DNA from: REEB76 sp963774895
GTDB lineage: Bacteria; Pseudomonadota; Gammaproteobacteria; Natronospirales; REEB76
Reading direction: 5' to 3'
Assembly: GCA_963774895.1 (NCBI GenBank)
Contig: CAVZGN010000004.1
Span: 186,001-250,000 of the forward strand
Length of the DNA stretch: 64,000 nucleotides
A program made the translations under genes and the position numbers. Positions 53,610 to 63,029 of this stretch are shown here, in pieces. The notes beneath the pieces are model-generated. The model saw nothing but the letters and a program-made list of their open reading frames with translations. It had not been told where the DNA came from and searched no databases. Numbering within the stretch: the stretch's first letter is position 1; each line of letters begins with the position of its first letter.

Positions 53610-55721
53610 TCATCCACCATGGGTGGTTGCCGGCAGCGCTGTACTATTCCTGTATTTCTTCAGCAGCGCCTGAAAGCGCGGATCCTTGCGGATGGGATCC
53701 CAGACGGTATCGAGTTTGAGCAAAGCCAGCGAGACTATGAGCCCGGCCGGCATCGCGAGTAGTTGGCGGAGAATTTCAATGGCATGTCTGTTATCGCCGA
53801 CACGCACATACAGTTGGGCTAGCAGCCCGAGAATGCTCGTTCCATTAATGGCATCGCGACTCACTGGCATTAGACTGGCCGCTTTGCGTCCTTCGCTCAC
53901 GGCCGCGCTTTTTTGCCCCAGTCCAGCATCGGCAAACGCGAGCGCGAGATGCAGGTCCGCATCGTCGGGTTGCCCGGCGAGCGCCGCACGCATCTGCTTC
54001 TGCACAGCGGAGTAGTTAAGCTTCGCGTTGGCACTGTCGCCGACGGCCGTGTAGGCCCAAGCGAGATAAAGCTGCCGTGGTAATGTGATTTCGTCGCTCC
54101 AGACGGCCGCGGTATCCGACTGTGCTTTCTGGATCGCCACGGGGTAGTCGCGCGACAACCAATCGTACCAGTAATACGTCGAAGCATTGTTGATATAGGT
54201 GTCAGTGCCTGGTGTCAACACCTCGAGCGCGGCGCGTAACGGGGCGAGGTCACCCGTCCAGAGAACCGTATTGGTCGCGCGAGTGAGTAGTTCATCGGCC
54301 GGATCTCCAGTCGCCGTTAAGGCCTGTGCAAACACCACATCTGCCTCGGCATAGCGGCGCAGTGAACCGTAGGTTAATCCGAGCTGGTTTAAAGCATGAG
54401 TATTACGCGGATCGAGTACCGCGGCCTGCCGATAACCGGCAAGCGCCCGGTCCCACAGACCCTTGCGCCGCTCGATGGAGGCAATAATCATTTCCACGTC
54501 AGCACTGTTAGGCATAGCTGTGCGGGCGAGTTCGAGTTGTGCGAGTGCCTTCACATAATCACGATGGCCCCAGTAATAGTAAAGGGCGAGGGAAAAATGG
54601 CCCGGACCAAGGTTAGGCTCCAGCGCGAGTGCTCGCTCGGATGCAGAGCTGGCGGCTGCGAGCCGGGCCTCGGTGCGGTCTGGGCCAAACCAATACAACC
54701 ACATGTGAGCTCTGGCAAGCGCGGCTGCTGCGAGCGCGAAATGCGGATCGTGCGCAATCGCCTGCTGATACAGCGTGATCGCCTGGGGCAGCACCTCTCC
54801 GGACAGCGAATCTTGGTCATAGGCGCGATTGGCGTACGCATTGGCAAGCAAATATAGGTTGAAGGCGGTTGCGTCGGTGGTCGGCGCAGCGGCAACGTTG
54901 ACTTGTTCCGCGGCGGAAAGCTTTGTATCGAGCGTCGCGGCAACCTTCTCCGCGACCTCACCTTCCACACCAAAGATGTTATCCAGATTTCGCTGATAAG
55001 CCTCAGCCCAAAGATGATTGTTGGTGGCGACATTAATCATCTGCACATTGATCAGTACTTGATTACCGGCCTTTTGCACACTGCCTTCCAGAATGTTCGC
55101 CACCCCCAACTGCTGACCGATGGTCTTGAGGTCTTCCGGGTGGCTGCCGTACTGCATCGTCGAGGTGCGCGCGATGACCTTCAGGTCACCGATGTCGGCC
55201 AACTTGGTCAGAATCATCTCCTGCATGCCATCTGCGAAGTAAGCGTTGTTCTTGTCGGCGGAAAGATTTTCGAATGGCAGCACAGCGATGGATTTGGCAG
55301 GAATTGCAGTAGCAACAACAGAAGTGCCCGATGGCGCGTTGGCCACGGCAATCATCTCTTGGGATTGCATGTGACGTACGTTGGCGCGCCACAGCAACGT
55401 GCCCGAGACCGTCACCAAAAGGATAATAATTAGCGAAAGTACTGAGCCCAGTCGCCAGCGCAGTTTATGCCAACGGGAATACTTTCCCAGGTCCTCTTTT
55501 GAGGGTGGAATCAGCATCCAACTCAGCACTAATACCACTGGAAACAGCAGCGCCACCGCCACGATTAGGATCAGTACACTCTGCCGTGGCCAGCCGAGAT
55601 CGGGAAAGATGTTGTTGGCTAATTGAATCAATACCCAAGCGGCAATGGCATACACACTCGCCACCCGGAAGATATGGTGGCGTTTTAAGCGGGCCATGAA
55701 GCTTAAGGGTTCATTTAGCAT
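53610..55721 (-). CDS. TPR/TolB-like membrane protein
   Basis: 703 residues. One or two N-terminal helices (RVASVYAIAAWVLIQLANNI, VLILIVAVALLFPVVLVLSW), a third hydrophobic segment (LIIILLVTVSGTLLW), then a FlgO/TolB-N-like domain KSIAVLPFENLSADKNNAYFADGMQEMILTKLADIGDLKVIARTS, and many TPR repeats (about residues 270-680). Proteins with this plan often carry an N-terminal DNA-binding or cyclase domain, which is missing here. The stop is followed by the attC-like site. Confidence 0.87.
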   Translation of the reverse strand: MLNEPLSFMARLKRHHIFRVASVYAIAAWVLIQLANNIFPDLGWPRQSVLILIVAVALLFPVVLVLSWMLIPPSKEDLGKYSRWHKLRWRLGSVLSLIIILLVTVSGTLLWRANVRHMQSQEMIAVANAPSGTSVVATAIPAKSIAVLPFENLSADKNNAYFADGMQEMILTKLADIGDLKVIARTSTMQYGSHPEDLKTIGQQLGVANILEGSVQKAGNQVLINVQMINVATNNHLWAEAYQRNLDNIFGVEGEVAEKVAATLDTKLSAAEQVNVAAAPTTDATAFNLYLLANAYANRAYDQDSLSGEVLPQAITLYQQAIAHDPHFALAAAALARAHMWLYWFGPDRTEARLAAASSASERALALEPNLGPGHFSLALYYYWGHRDYVKALAQLELARTAMPNSADVEMIIASIERRKGLWDRALAGYRQAAVLDPRNTHALNQLGLTYGSLRRYAEADVVFAQALTATGDPADELLTRATNTVLWTGDLAPLRAALEVLTPGTDTYINNASTYYWYDWLSRDYPVAIQKAQSDTAAVWSDEITLPRQLYLAWAYTAVGDSANAKLNYSAVQKQMRAALAGQPDDADLHLALAFADAGLGQKSAAVSEGRKAASLMPVSRDAINGTSILGLLAQLYVRVGDNRHAIEILRQLLAMPAGLIVSLALLKLDTVWDPIRKDPRFQALLKKYRNSTALPATTHGG

Positions 55722-55856
55722 GGAAAACCCCTCCTTGGCGACAGCGGCTCACTATACTCCGGAGTTGTGGCCTTAGTAGGTCATTTCAAAGTGAACGACG
55801 CTGTCCATGACCTTCCCTCCTTAGGACAACATCACTAATCGCAGCCTGTCACGTAA

Positions 55857-57623
55857 CTATCGGCCTGTAGCACGTGTGCCAACGAGCACCTGAGCACGTG
55901 TTCGAATACCTTTAGGTATCCGTGATCCGCCTTTTGCTACGCGAATTAACAAGTCGTGTTGTGCGTTTGTTTCGAGTGTATACAGCAGCGCGGCAATCCT
56001 AAGCGTCACGCTGGCGAGCAGTTTCAGCTCATCGGAGATACGTTGCCCGGCCAGGCGCGGCCCGCACACCACCAGGCCGATGAGCTGCTGACCGACTCGC
56101 ATGGGGAACACATGGCCCTCGGAGCCCAGTTTGCTTTTGACAGACTGCAAGTCAATCCACTTGTCACCCGCCTTTAGTTGCAGAAGCCCGGGGTCATGGG
56201 CATCGATGCGGTCTGGTGTGCCCAAATCACCACGCTCGCGTACCCTTTTCATATCATGACCCTCACCCTCGGCCAGATACAGGGATAAACCGCGGGCTCG
56301 GCTCTGGCTGAACAGTTCATCCGCAGCCCGGTCAAGAAGCACTTCGCGGTCGGTGATGTCGCCAGCGACATGGATAAGTTTGTTGAATGCTGATCGTTCC
56401 CGGCGCTCATGACGGAAGAACAGCTGGTTGAGATAGTGATCGAGCTGCCGTTTGACGGCATTCAATCCCATACCCAGGAGCAAAGCGATGACGAGCGCCA
56501 CTATGCGGTTAGTGCCGGTGCCGAGGGCGCTGTGCTGCATGAAGCTTAGCACCAGCGCGAACAGGCTAACCACCAGTGAGGTCACGATGGCATACACGAG
56601 GGTGCGGTTCACCACCCAGCGTACCGGTACCAGTTGATGCCGCAACACCGCGTAGGTAAACCCACACAGGGCCGCGCCAGTGAAGATTATCTGCAACCAT
56701 ACCGAAATAAGCAATGGTAGATTGATGCTAAATTTTGGGATCATAAAAACTAAGTAACTCAATACGAGCATCAGAAGTGACAAGAAGATCCAGCGGATGC
56801 GCAGGCGTGTGGCAATCGATACAGAATGGTAAGCCAGTAACAGCATGGCAATCGGAAGTGCAAAGCAGGCGATGTGTAAGATTGCCACGCCATTGAACAT
56901 CCGCTCGCCCAATAGGTCATTTCCAATAGCGGTGATAAAGAACTGAGTTACTAAAACAGCAAAAACGTACAACACAAGCAATGAAAAAAAGGTGCGCACC
57001 ATCCATCGCCGCCAGTTTCTGGACATCTCTGCAGTCAACCCAGCCGCGACCAGGAACAGCCCATATAACTGGAGTGGTGTCTGCAGAAAAATGAAGGCTA
57101 CGAACTCGACGTAATCGCCCACGGGTGAAGGCATAGGGATGCTCGAGACCAACTTAGTTATTGCATCCGTCAGACACCAGATCGCGATACCGACAGCTGC
57201 CTTGTGTCGCCCGCGCCACAGGATCAGCAGGCCAAGCGCCACCTCCAGCCATATCAAAGCAATCAACGCCCATACCAGCAGCAGATTTTTGAATGTCGAG
57301 CGAGGCTGCGTGACTTGCGCCGTGACATGCAGCAACTGACCGGCACGTTCCACTATCAGTCGTATCGGAGTACCCGGTGGGTCATCATTGGTAGTTAGGG
57401 AAATTCGTGAAGTAACATCCATCTGGTCATAGCGTATGACATCGCCAGATTTAAGATTGGCCGGTAGCGGTATGCCAAGGGAACTCGGCTTAATGGCATC
57501 ATTGCCACCAGCGACAAGATGCGTATCAAAAGGCAGCGCTGTGATGGGCATGAATGGAACAGCCAGACAGGCGATGACCAGCACTGCGGACAGAGTCCAC
57601 AGCCACCAAGAAGCATATTTCAT
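55857..57623 (-). CDS. Membrane receptor with GAF domain and no output domain (A)
   Basis: 588 residues. N-terminal helix, then a periplasmic domain (30-110; PDZ-like pattern LKSGDVIRYDQMDV..PGTPIRLIVERAGQLLHVT), about seven to eight helices (110-400), a linker LNQLFFRHERRER, and a C-terminal GAF-like domain (about 420-560, GSEGHVFPMRVGQQLIGLVVCGPRL). The plan is that of sensor kinases or cyclases, but the protein stops without a kinase, GGDEF or phosphodiesterase domain. It is similar to the protein at 58868. Confidence 0.82.
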   Translation of the reverse strand: MKYASWWLWTLSAVLVIACLAVPFMPITALPFDTHLVAGGNDAIKPSSLGIPLPANLKSGDVIRYDQMDVTSRISLTTNDDPPGTPIRLIVERAGQLLHVTAQVTQPRSTFKNLLLVWALIALIWLEVALGLLILWRGRHKAAVGIAIWCLTDAITKLVSSIPMPSPVGDYVEFVAFIFLQTPLQLYGLFLVAAGLTAEMSRNWRRWMVRTFFSLLVLYVFAVLVTQFFITAIGNDLLGERMFNGVAILHIACFALPIAMLLLAYHSVSIATRLRIRWIFLSLLMLVLSYLVFMIPKFSINLPLLISVWLQIIFTGAALCGFTYAVLRHQLVPVRWVVNRTLVYAIVTSLVVSLFALVLSFMQHSALGTGTNRIVALVIALLLGMGLNAVKRQLDHYLNQLFFRHERRERSAFNKLIHVAGDITDREVLLDRAADELFSQSRARGLSLYLAEGEGHDMKRVRERGDLGTPDRIDAHDPGLLQLKAGDKWIDLQSVKSKLGSEGHVFPMRVGQQLIGLVVCGPRLAGQRISDELKLLASVTLRIAALLYTLETNAQHDLLIRVAKGGSRIPKGIRTRAQVLVGTRATGR

Positions 57624-57825
57624 GTGTGTGAACTCCCGTACTGAGCTAAGCAGTAAATCAGGATGTCAAACCGTAGCGCGGAAGTTAACCTGTGTCTATC
57701 TGCACTTCGCGTATGCGCTATTCTGGGCAGGATTTCAGCTGACTCTAGGTTCAGATTTCAATTCATCGACAGAACCAGACCAATGGCAGCTTATGGCCGG
57801 AACCAGTCTTTTATAGCTGGCTAGT

Positions 57826-58272
57826 TCAAGCGACGCGCTTCCAACGCAATGTCCTAACGACGGGTTCTCCATCGGCGCTAGCGGTATCCAGACGAATGAC
57901 CAGTTCGTTGCCGGTGACGGTCATGCCGCGGGTTAGCACCTGCCCCACGTTCTCGGGGGAAAGTGCTCCAGTCAGGCGCTGGGTAACAGTGCCGTCGGCG
58001 TCGTTGACCGTGTAGGTGCCGAAATAGGCGTCATAGCCGCCGCGGGCGCGGCTGTTGTTAGGTGCGGCGCTGTCCGTGGCTATTTCGGGTTCGGTGCCAC
58101 GCTTACGTTTCATGAACTGGGCGGCGAAATATCCGCCGCGATCATAGGTCAGGATGGCAATGGGATCCGCACCCAGCGAAGGATCGATGCGGCGTTCGCC
58201 GTTGCGGGTGAAATCCTCCCGCGACACCAATTCCCAAGTGCCGATCAGGGTTTTCGAAAGCGGCTTTTGCAC
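57826..58272 (-). CDS. Lipocalin-like domain protein
   Basis: 148 residues. LIGTWELVSREDFTRNGERRID at the N-terminus and YDRGGYFAAQFMKRK, GGYDAYFGTYTVNDADGTVTQRLTGALSP and VLTRGMTVTGNELVIRL are the lipocalin_5 pattern. It has no signal peptide, so it is probably cytosolic. Ligand unknown. It lies between the two GAF receptors with a DUF1697 gene. Confidence 0.85.
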   Translation of the reverse strand: MQKPLSKTLIGTWELVSREDFTRNGERRIDPSLGADPIAILTYDRGGYFAAQFMKRKRGTEPEIATDSAAPNNSRARGGYDAYFGTYTVNDADGTVTQRLTGALSPENVGQVLTRGMTVTGNELVIRLDTASADGEPVVRTLRWKRVA

Positions 58273-58308
58273 AAAAGCTTTGTCATTTACTTTGGCATCC
58301 CCATAGCG

Positions 58309-58842
58309 TCATCCTGAGTCTTGCAATACCTTAATCACAGACTTGATGGTATTCCAGTTGCGGGTTGTGACCGGCTGTCCGAGCAGCTTGTCGAGCATGC
58401 CCAGGTAACCGATAACCTTCATGTGCCGCCGGTACACGCCGAACGCGAAGCGGCTCTCCACCGCCAGGATTCTCAGGAGCCATGCGTCCTTCTCGGGTAG
58501 CCGCATGGGGAGATCGGGAATAGTACGGGGACGCCGGGGCATGATGCTCACAAAGCGTGTCACATCAGAACCTTTCGGAGCATTGCGGAATGGATCATCC
58601 GCTTCCAGGGCCAGCAACTCGCGGCCCTTGCAGATCATGATGTGTGTGTCGAAAGGCAGCCTGCGCGCCAGCTCAGCGCGAAGATTCGTCTGGGTGATGG
58701 GGCGGCGAATCACGAAAGTGCCGGTGGCACCGATGTTGACCACCTCGTAACGCGCCAGTTGCTTGGCGAGCACGCTGGGCCGGAAGGCCCGGTGCCCACC
58801 AACATTGACACCTCTCAGGAATGCTACCAGTGCCACGTTCAC
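58309..58842 (-). CDS. DUF1697-domain protein
   Basis: 177 residues. ALVAFLRGVNVGGHRAFRPSVLAKQL and NIGATGTFVIRRPITQTNLRAELA fit DUF1697, a small family of unknown function. The start is GTG 58842 with AAGGGGG upstream. It is 36 bases before the lipocalin-like gene on the same strand and 25 bases after receptor B, so all may be one transcript. Confidence 0.88.
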   Translation of the reverse strand: MNVALVAFLRGVNVGGHRAFRPSVLAKQLARYEVVNIGATGTFVIRRPITQTNLRAELARRLPFDTHIMICKGRELLALEADDPFRNAPKGSDVTRFVSIMPRRPRTIPDLPMRLPEKDAWLLRILAVESRFAFGVYRRHMKVIGYLGMLDKLLGQPVTTRNWNTIKSVIKVLQDSG

Positions 58843-58867
58843 CCCCCTTCAACCTTGAGGCATCTAA

Positions 58868-60622
58868 CTATAAATACCCGCTGTTCGCTGCGACAGTCAG
58901 GTTACGGGCCTTTTCGCGCAAGGTCTCGGCTGGGAGCTTGCCTTCGGCCAGCGCCGCCACCAGCGCCTCGTTGTCGCGAGCGCGCAGGATGCGCCAGGCA
59001 GCGCCGACAGCGCGGGCCACTTCGGTGAGCAGTTGTTTTTCGTTGGCGGCGTAGTGCTCGCCGGGGCGATTCTTGCAGACGATGATGCCGGGCAAAGTGC
59101 CGAGCACCGTCATGGGGAAAGCGCAGCCGTCTTCGCCCAGCTCGCCCGGAAAGTCCGCGAGATCGGCCGCCTCGTCATCGGCCCTGAGCGCCACCAGCAC
59201 CGGGTCATCCTTGTCGAGCGTTTTCGGGAAGCCCTCGCCGGTCTGATTGATGCACCGATAAACGCCGCCTGCCTCGGCCGCATACAGGGCGACCGTGGGT
59301 GCGCCGATGTGTCTGTGGATTTCATGCACGCTCGCATCCAACAGTTTGTTCGTATTCTCGATGTGTCCGGCGTGGCGGGCGAAGGTCTTGAGCGCCTTCT
59401 CGGCCAAATAGCGTTTGCGGAAGAACAACTGCTCCACCACCTTGTCGACGAAACTGCGCACGCGCCCCAGCACGATGCCGAGCGCCAACGGCACGAGCAC
59501 CTGGATCGCCAGCCCCGCGCCCGGCGTCAAGGTTGCGTGCAGTGCCAGGCTGTTGACCGCCGCGATGATGCCCACCACCAAGGCAGTGACCACGCCGTAG
59601 ACCAGCGCCCGGTCGATGACTACAGAGACGTCCACCACCCGCAGCCGCAGCACGGCGTACAGGAAGCCAAGCAACGCCACCGCTTGCAGGAATGTACCCA
59701 ACAGGCCGGATACCGTGCCGCCTAACAGCGGCGAGTTCTGCAGAAAGATATTCCCAGTCCAAGCCAAGCCGCTCGCCAGCATCCATCGCAGCCGCAGCCG
59801 CTCTGCCGTGGAGGCTGGACGATAACCGACGAACAACATGACGATCGGCACCAGGTAGCTCGCCGTCAGGATTAACCCGTATTCCGGCGTCTGGAATTCA
59901 TTTGAACCAGTCGCCATGCGCACGACCACCGCGCCAAGTGACTGCAACGCACCGAATGCCAGGAGAATGATGAAGGCCGCACGGAACGCAGTGCGCTGTG
60001 CAGTGTTTAGAGCCGGCCCCAATCTGGCTTCGATCATAATGTAAAAGCCGACGCGGGCGATGAGAAAACACACCGGAGCCAGGTACAGGGCCACCAACGC
60101 CGTCCATCCTGCCACGGGTATGCCGGTGATCCCAACTGAGAATAGGAAGGTGATCGCCCAAAGCGCCATGCCGAAAGCCGCGCGATTGCGGCCGCGCCAC
60201 AGCAACAACAACGCGATCGCGCCAAGCAGCAGGTTTGCGCCCAGCCCCGGCCACTGGAACCAGGCGAGGTTGGGCTGGCCCGGCGTCTGCAAGCCGCGGA
60301 GGGACACGACCTTCGCCGACATCATTAGGGTTGTATTCCCGCGCTCCACCGGAACATGGATCTCGTATCCCAGCGGGGGATTAGCGACCATGGTGTCGAC
60401 GCGGGTAAAAAAGTCCAGTTTGCGGAAGTCGATCCGATCGCCGTCCCGGCCGCCGGGGGGCATCGCCATACCGGGACGGGCATGCAGCACGAACGTGTAG
60501 TTGTCGATCTGTTGGGCAGTTACCGGGAAGCCGCGTGGACTAAAGTTTATATAAGCAAAGCTCGCGACAGCCGCGACAATCGCCACAGACAGGATCACGC
60601 GTGAGCCATTACCGATGCGCAT
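58868..60622 (-). CDS. Membrane receptor with GAF domain and no output domain (B)
   Basis: 584 residues, a paralog of the protein at 55857. Shared plan: N-terminal helix, periplasmic domain, helices with LLLLWRGRNRAAFGMALW (compare LLILWRGRHKAAVGIAIW in A), YAVLRLRVVDVSVVIDRALVYGVVTALVVG, EQLFFRKRYLAEKAL and a C-terminal GAF-like domain (CAFPMTVLGTLPGIIVCKNRP). It too has no catalytic output. The ligand may be sensed in the periplasm, with signalling through GAF to an unlinked partner. Confidence 0.82.
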   Translation of the reverse strand: MRIGNGSRVILSVAIVAAVASFAYINFSPRGFPVTAQQIDNYTFVLHARPGMAMPPGGRDGDRIDFRKLDFFTRVDTMVANPPLGYEIHVPVERGNTTLMMSAKVVSLRGLQTPGQPNLAWFQWPGLGANLLLGAIALLLLWRGRNRAAFGMALWAITFLFSVGITGIPVAGWTALVALYLAPVCFLIARVGFYIMIEARLGPALNTAQRTAFRAAFIILLAFGALQSLGAVVVRMATGSNEFQTPEYGLILTASYLVPIVMLFVGYRPASTAERLRLRWMLASGLAWTGNIFLQNSPLLGGTVSGLLGTFLQAVALLGFLYAVLRLRVVDVSVVIDRALVYGVVTALVVGIIAAVNSLALHATLTPGAGLAIQVLVPLALGIVLGRVRSFVDKVVEQLFFRKRYLAEKALKTFARHAGHIENTNKLLDASVHEIHRHIGAPTVALYAAEAGGVYRCINQTGEGFPKTLDKDDPVLVALRADDEAADLADFPGELGEDGCAFPMTVLGTLPGIIVCKNRPGEHYAANEKQLLTEVARAVGAAWRILRARDNEALVAALAEGKLPAETLREKARNLTVAANSGYL

Positions 60623-60648
60623 GTGTATTCACCCTAAGAGCCCTGACC

Positions 60649-61530
60649 TTAGTTCGTTTTAAAACCGGGGCAAACCGGAAACTTCTCTTTTACCGCTGTT
60701 TGATAAAAGTCCAAAACGTTATATTGTCGCTTGGTAGGGAACATCCTCAGTGAGACTTCGTATACGTGCTCCGCCGGGATTACGAACAACACATAGAATG
60801 ATCGGATGCCGTCTGGGTAGTGAGATGCGAAGAATTCACCGGCTTTATCGGGGGTTTCCGTCAAACAATCATTGCCATTCTGATCGTGAAATATGACAGT
60901 CGGGTAGAAATCAGCATAGTAATTCCCGTTCCGATATTGATGAATCGTGCTTCTCATTTTTAGCTCCGAATTATCCCAACTGCTTGGGTCTGCATGCCAA
61001 CTGTTCACATCGCCCTTCGGGTCGGTTGTTACGGAAATCTCCATCCTCTTCAATATCGAATCATCATTTGGAGTAACGGTAAAAATAATTCTAACGCCGA
61101 CTGGATTTCCATCCTCGGTCAGAATCGGTTGATCGCTAAAATCGACAATCTTCACATGATCAATCTTCATTCTCTCAACAACCGTCAAATAGCCTTTTAT
61201 GAACGGTCCTTCCCATGCGGTCGCGTCAGACCGTGCGAAAGTCATAAACATTACGATATCCATTGCTACGAAGATAACTGCCGCAATCAAAATTAAGCCA
61301 AGATGAAGGGACATTGAAGCTCTCTTGGCAACTATGAGGAATAAAGCGTAGACAGCCCAAAGAATAATCAGAGGGATAAGAATGAAACCAGCACTTAAAA
61401 GTTGATCTGCGGGTCTGGCTGGGGCGAAAATTCGTATGTTCAGCCATGCGAACTGGGGCAGATTTTCGATCACTATCAAGATCGAGAATATGACTGCCGT
61501 CGCCAATAGGGTAGTTTTCATCTTATTCAT
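60649..61530 (-). CDS. Membrane protein of unknown function
   Basis: 293 residues with helices at ~8-28, ~45-68 and ~75-98, then a long polar region (KIVDFSDQPILTEDGNPVGVRI, VIFHDQNGNDCLTETPDKAG). No recognisable domain. It is more AT-rich than its neighbours. ATG 61530. It lies upstream of receptor B on the same strand with 26 bases between. Confidence 0.75.
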   Translation of the reverse strand: MNKMKTTLLATAVIFSILIVIENLPQFAWLNIRIFAPARPADQLLSAGFILIPLIILWAVYALFLIVAKRASMSLHLGLILIAAVIFVAMDIVMFMTFARSDATAWEGPFIKGYLTVVERMKIDHVKIVDFSDQPILTEDGNPVGVRIIFTVTPNDDSILKRMEISVTTDPKGDVNSWHADPSSWDNSELKMRSTIHQYRNGNYYADFYPTVIFHDQNGNDCLTETPDKAGEFFASHYPDGIRSFYVLFVIPAEHVYEVSLRMFPTKRQYNVLDFYQTAVKEKFPVCPGFKTN

Positions 61531-61579
61531 AATCCGATCCCATTAGAGAACGCCGGGACGAATTGTTCTCTCTCATGAT

Positions 61580-61618
61580 CCCCTCTCCCCCTTGCGGGAG
61601 AGGGTTGGGGTGAGGGGG
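61580..61618. repeat. Intergenic repeat, CCCTCTCCC type
   Basis: CCCTCTCCC (61581-61589) pairs with GGGAGAGGG (61596-61604), then TTGGGGTGAGGGG. Same type as the longer element at 37.1 kb. Confidence 0.8.
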
Positions 61619-61662
61619 AACTGAGGCATTTTGCTAGGTGCTCTTCGTCTATCCGCTACTCA

Positions 61663-62325
61663 CTATTTGCTCGTTGAGCTGCCGAGCTTGCGCAGATACA
61701 CATGCATAGCGCGTTCGCCGGCGACGTGCTTCGCGCATTCGTAGCCAAGGGCGTGCATATCGATACCATTCCAGATGTTTTCACCGGAACCCATCAGTAC
61801 AAGTGAAATGGCGAGATGCAGCTCGTCGATCAGGCCGGCGCGCAGATATTGTCGGACAGTAGCCACACCGCCGCCGATGCGCACGTCGCGGCCGCCGGCA
61901 GCCGCTTTCGCCTGCTTCAATGCGGACTCGATGCCGTCGGTGACGAAGAAGAATTCTGTGCCGCCCTTCATCTTGATGGCCGCGCGCGCATGATGCGTGA
62001 GCACGAAGACAGGCACGTGATACGGCGGGTCTTCGCCCCACCAACCCTTCCAGCTCTCGTCCGGCCATTTGCCGCGGATGGGACCGAACATATTGCGCCC
62101 GAGAATCCAGGCGCCGATGTTCTCAAAGCCTTTTTCCGCTATGCCGTTATCGACGCCGGTCTCGCCGCCCTCGCGGCCCTGCTTCTGGTTCCATACCTGA
62201 GTATGGAAGAACCAATCCATCAACTCGGTTCCCCGCACGCCGAGCGGATTCTGCAAATCCTGGTTCGGCCCGGCGCCGAAGCCGTCGATGGAAACCGCGA
62301 AACTTAGCACACGGAGTTTTGACAC
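61663..62325 (-). CDS. Dihydrofolate reductase-like (RibD_C) protein
   Basis: 220 residues. VLSFAVSIDGFGAGPNQDLQNP, WILGRNMFGPIRGKWP, VFVLTHHAR, and the RDVRIGGGVATVRQYLRAGLIDELHLAISLVLMGSGENI block match the RibD C-terminal/YyaP dihydrofolate-reductase-like family, which binds NADPH. Substrate unknown. ATG at 62325. Confidence 0.9.
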   Translation of the reverse strand: MSKLRVLSFAVSIDGFGAGPNQDLQNPLGVRGTELMDWFFHTQVWNQKQGREGGETGVDNGIAEKGFENIGAWILGRNMFGPIRGKWPDESWKGWWGEDPPYHVPVFVLTHHARAAIKMKGGTEFFFVTDGIESALKQAKAAAGGRDVRIGGGVATVRQYLRAGLIDELHLAISLVLMGSGENIWNGIDMHALGYECAKHVAGERAMHVYLRKLGSSTSK

Positions 62326-62454
62326 TTTATTCCTCGCGCATTTATCAGTGGCATGGTCCTGAGTATAAGGTCTTCATACCTGCAATAAGCTATTTCAGCC
62401 GTTTCGTGCATAAGAATACCGCAATCCGACACGGGAGGCCGCGTGTGTAATCCA

Positions 62455-63024
62455 TCAGATATCGCGTTTCGTAGCCGACAACTCTTTTGGGGGTTGTATG
62501 CCTAGGGGTATATAGAAGTTATTAATTACGAGCATACGTGTAACGCCGAACGCGATTTCTAGAAATCTTGTATCTTTATCGTGCTTTGTAAATGATGTTG
62601 TAGTGTGTGCAAGTCCTTTGTTTGCTAGATAGACTATGTAGGCAAGAGCGGCCTCAGCTTCATCCGCTGTTCCATGATATCCTTCAACAGCTTTCTTGAT
62701 ACTTACCTTTGACAGACCATCGTACAGTTCAATAGCGTCATCGTCTATCCTGTTACGAATGTCAAATTCTCTCAACTTAGTCTGACTACTTTCACCAAGC
62801 CCCAGGAATTCGAGCAATGTTCTGCAATGTATGATTGCGGCTTCTATTGCTGAATTAGTAAAGGCAGTTGCTTTTCCCTCTATTACAAGCTTGCCACCGA
62901 ATCGTATAGTGATGGACGGCACCTCATCCCACTGCATCGCATAGCCTAGTGCCAAGCGGCCTATTTCGACTGACTTTAAACGGTATTCAATAAGATAAAG
63001 TAAGCTTGGTGTGGGTGTTTTCAT
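62455..63024 (-). CDS. Unknown protein, AT-rich
   Basis: 189 residues from ATG 63024; the frame continues 23 codons upstream, overlapping the next gene. Acidic-neutral and helical, with no signal peptide or known motif (LEFLGLGESSQTKLREFDIRN is representative). Lower GC than neighbours. It follows the membrane gene after 5 bases, so they are probably co-transcribed. Function unknown. Confidence 0.7.
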   Translation of the reverse strand: MKTPTPSLLYLIEYRLKSVEIGRLALGYAMQWDEVPSITIRFGGKLVIEGKATAFTNSAIEAAIIHCRTLLEFLGLGESSQTKLREFDIRNRIDDDAIELYDGLSKVSIKKAVEGYHGTADEAEAALAYIVYLANKGLAHTTTSFTKHDKDTRFLEIAFGVTRMLVINNFYIPLGIQPPKELSATKRDI

Positions 63025-63029
63025 TAACG

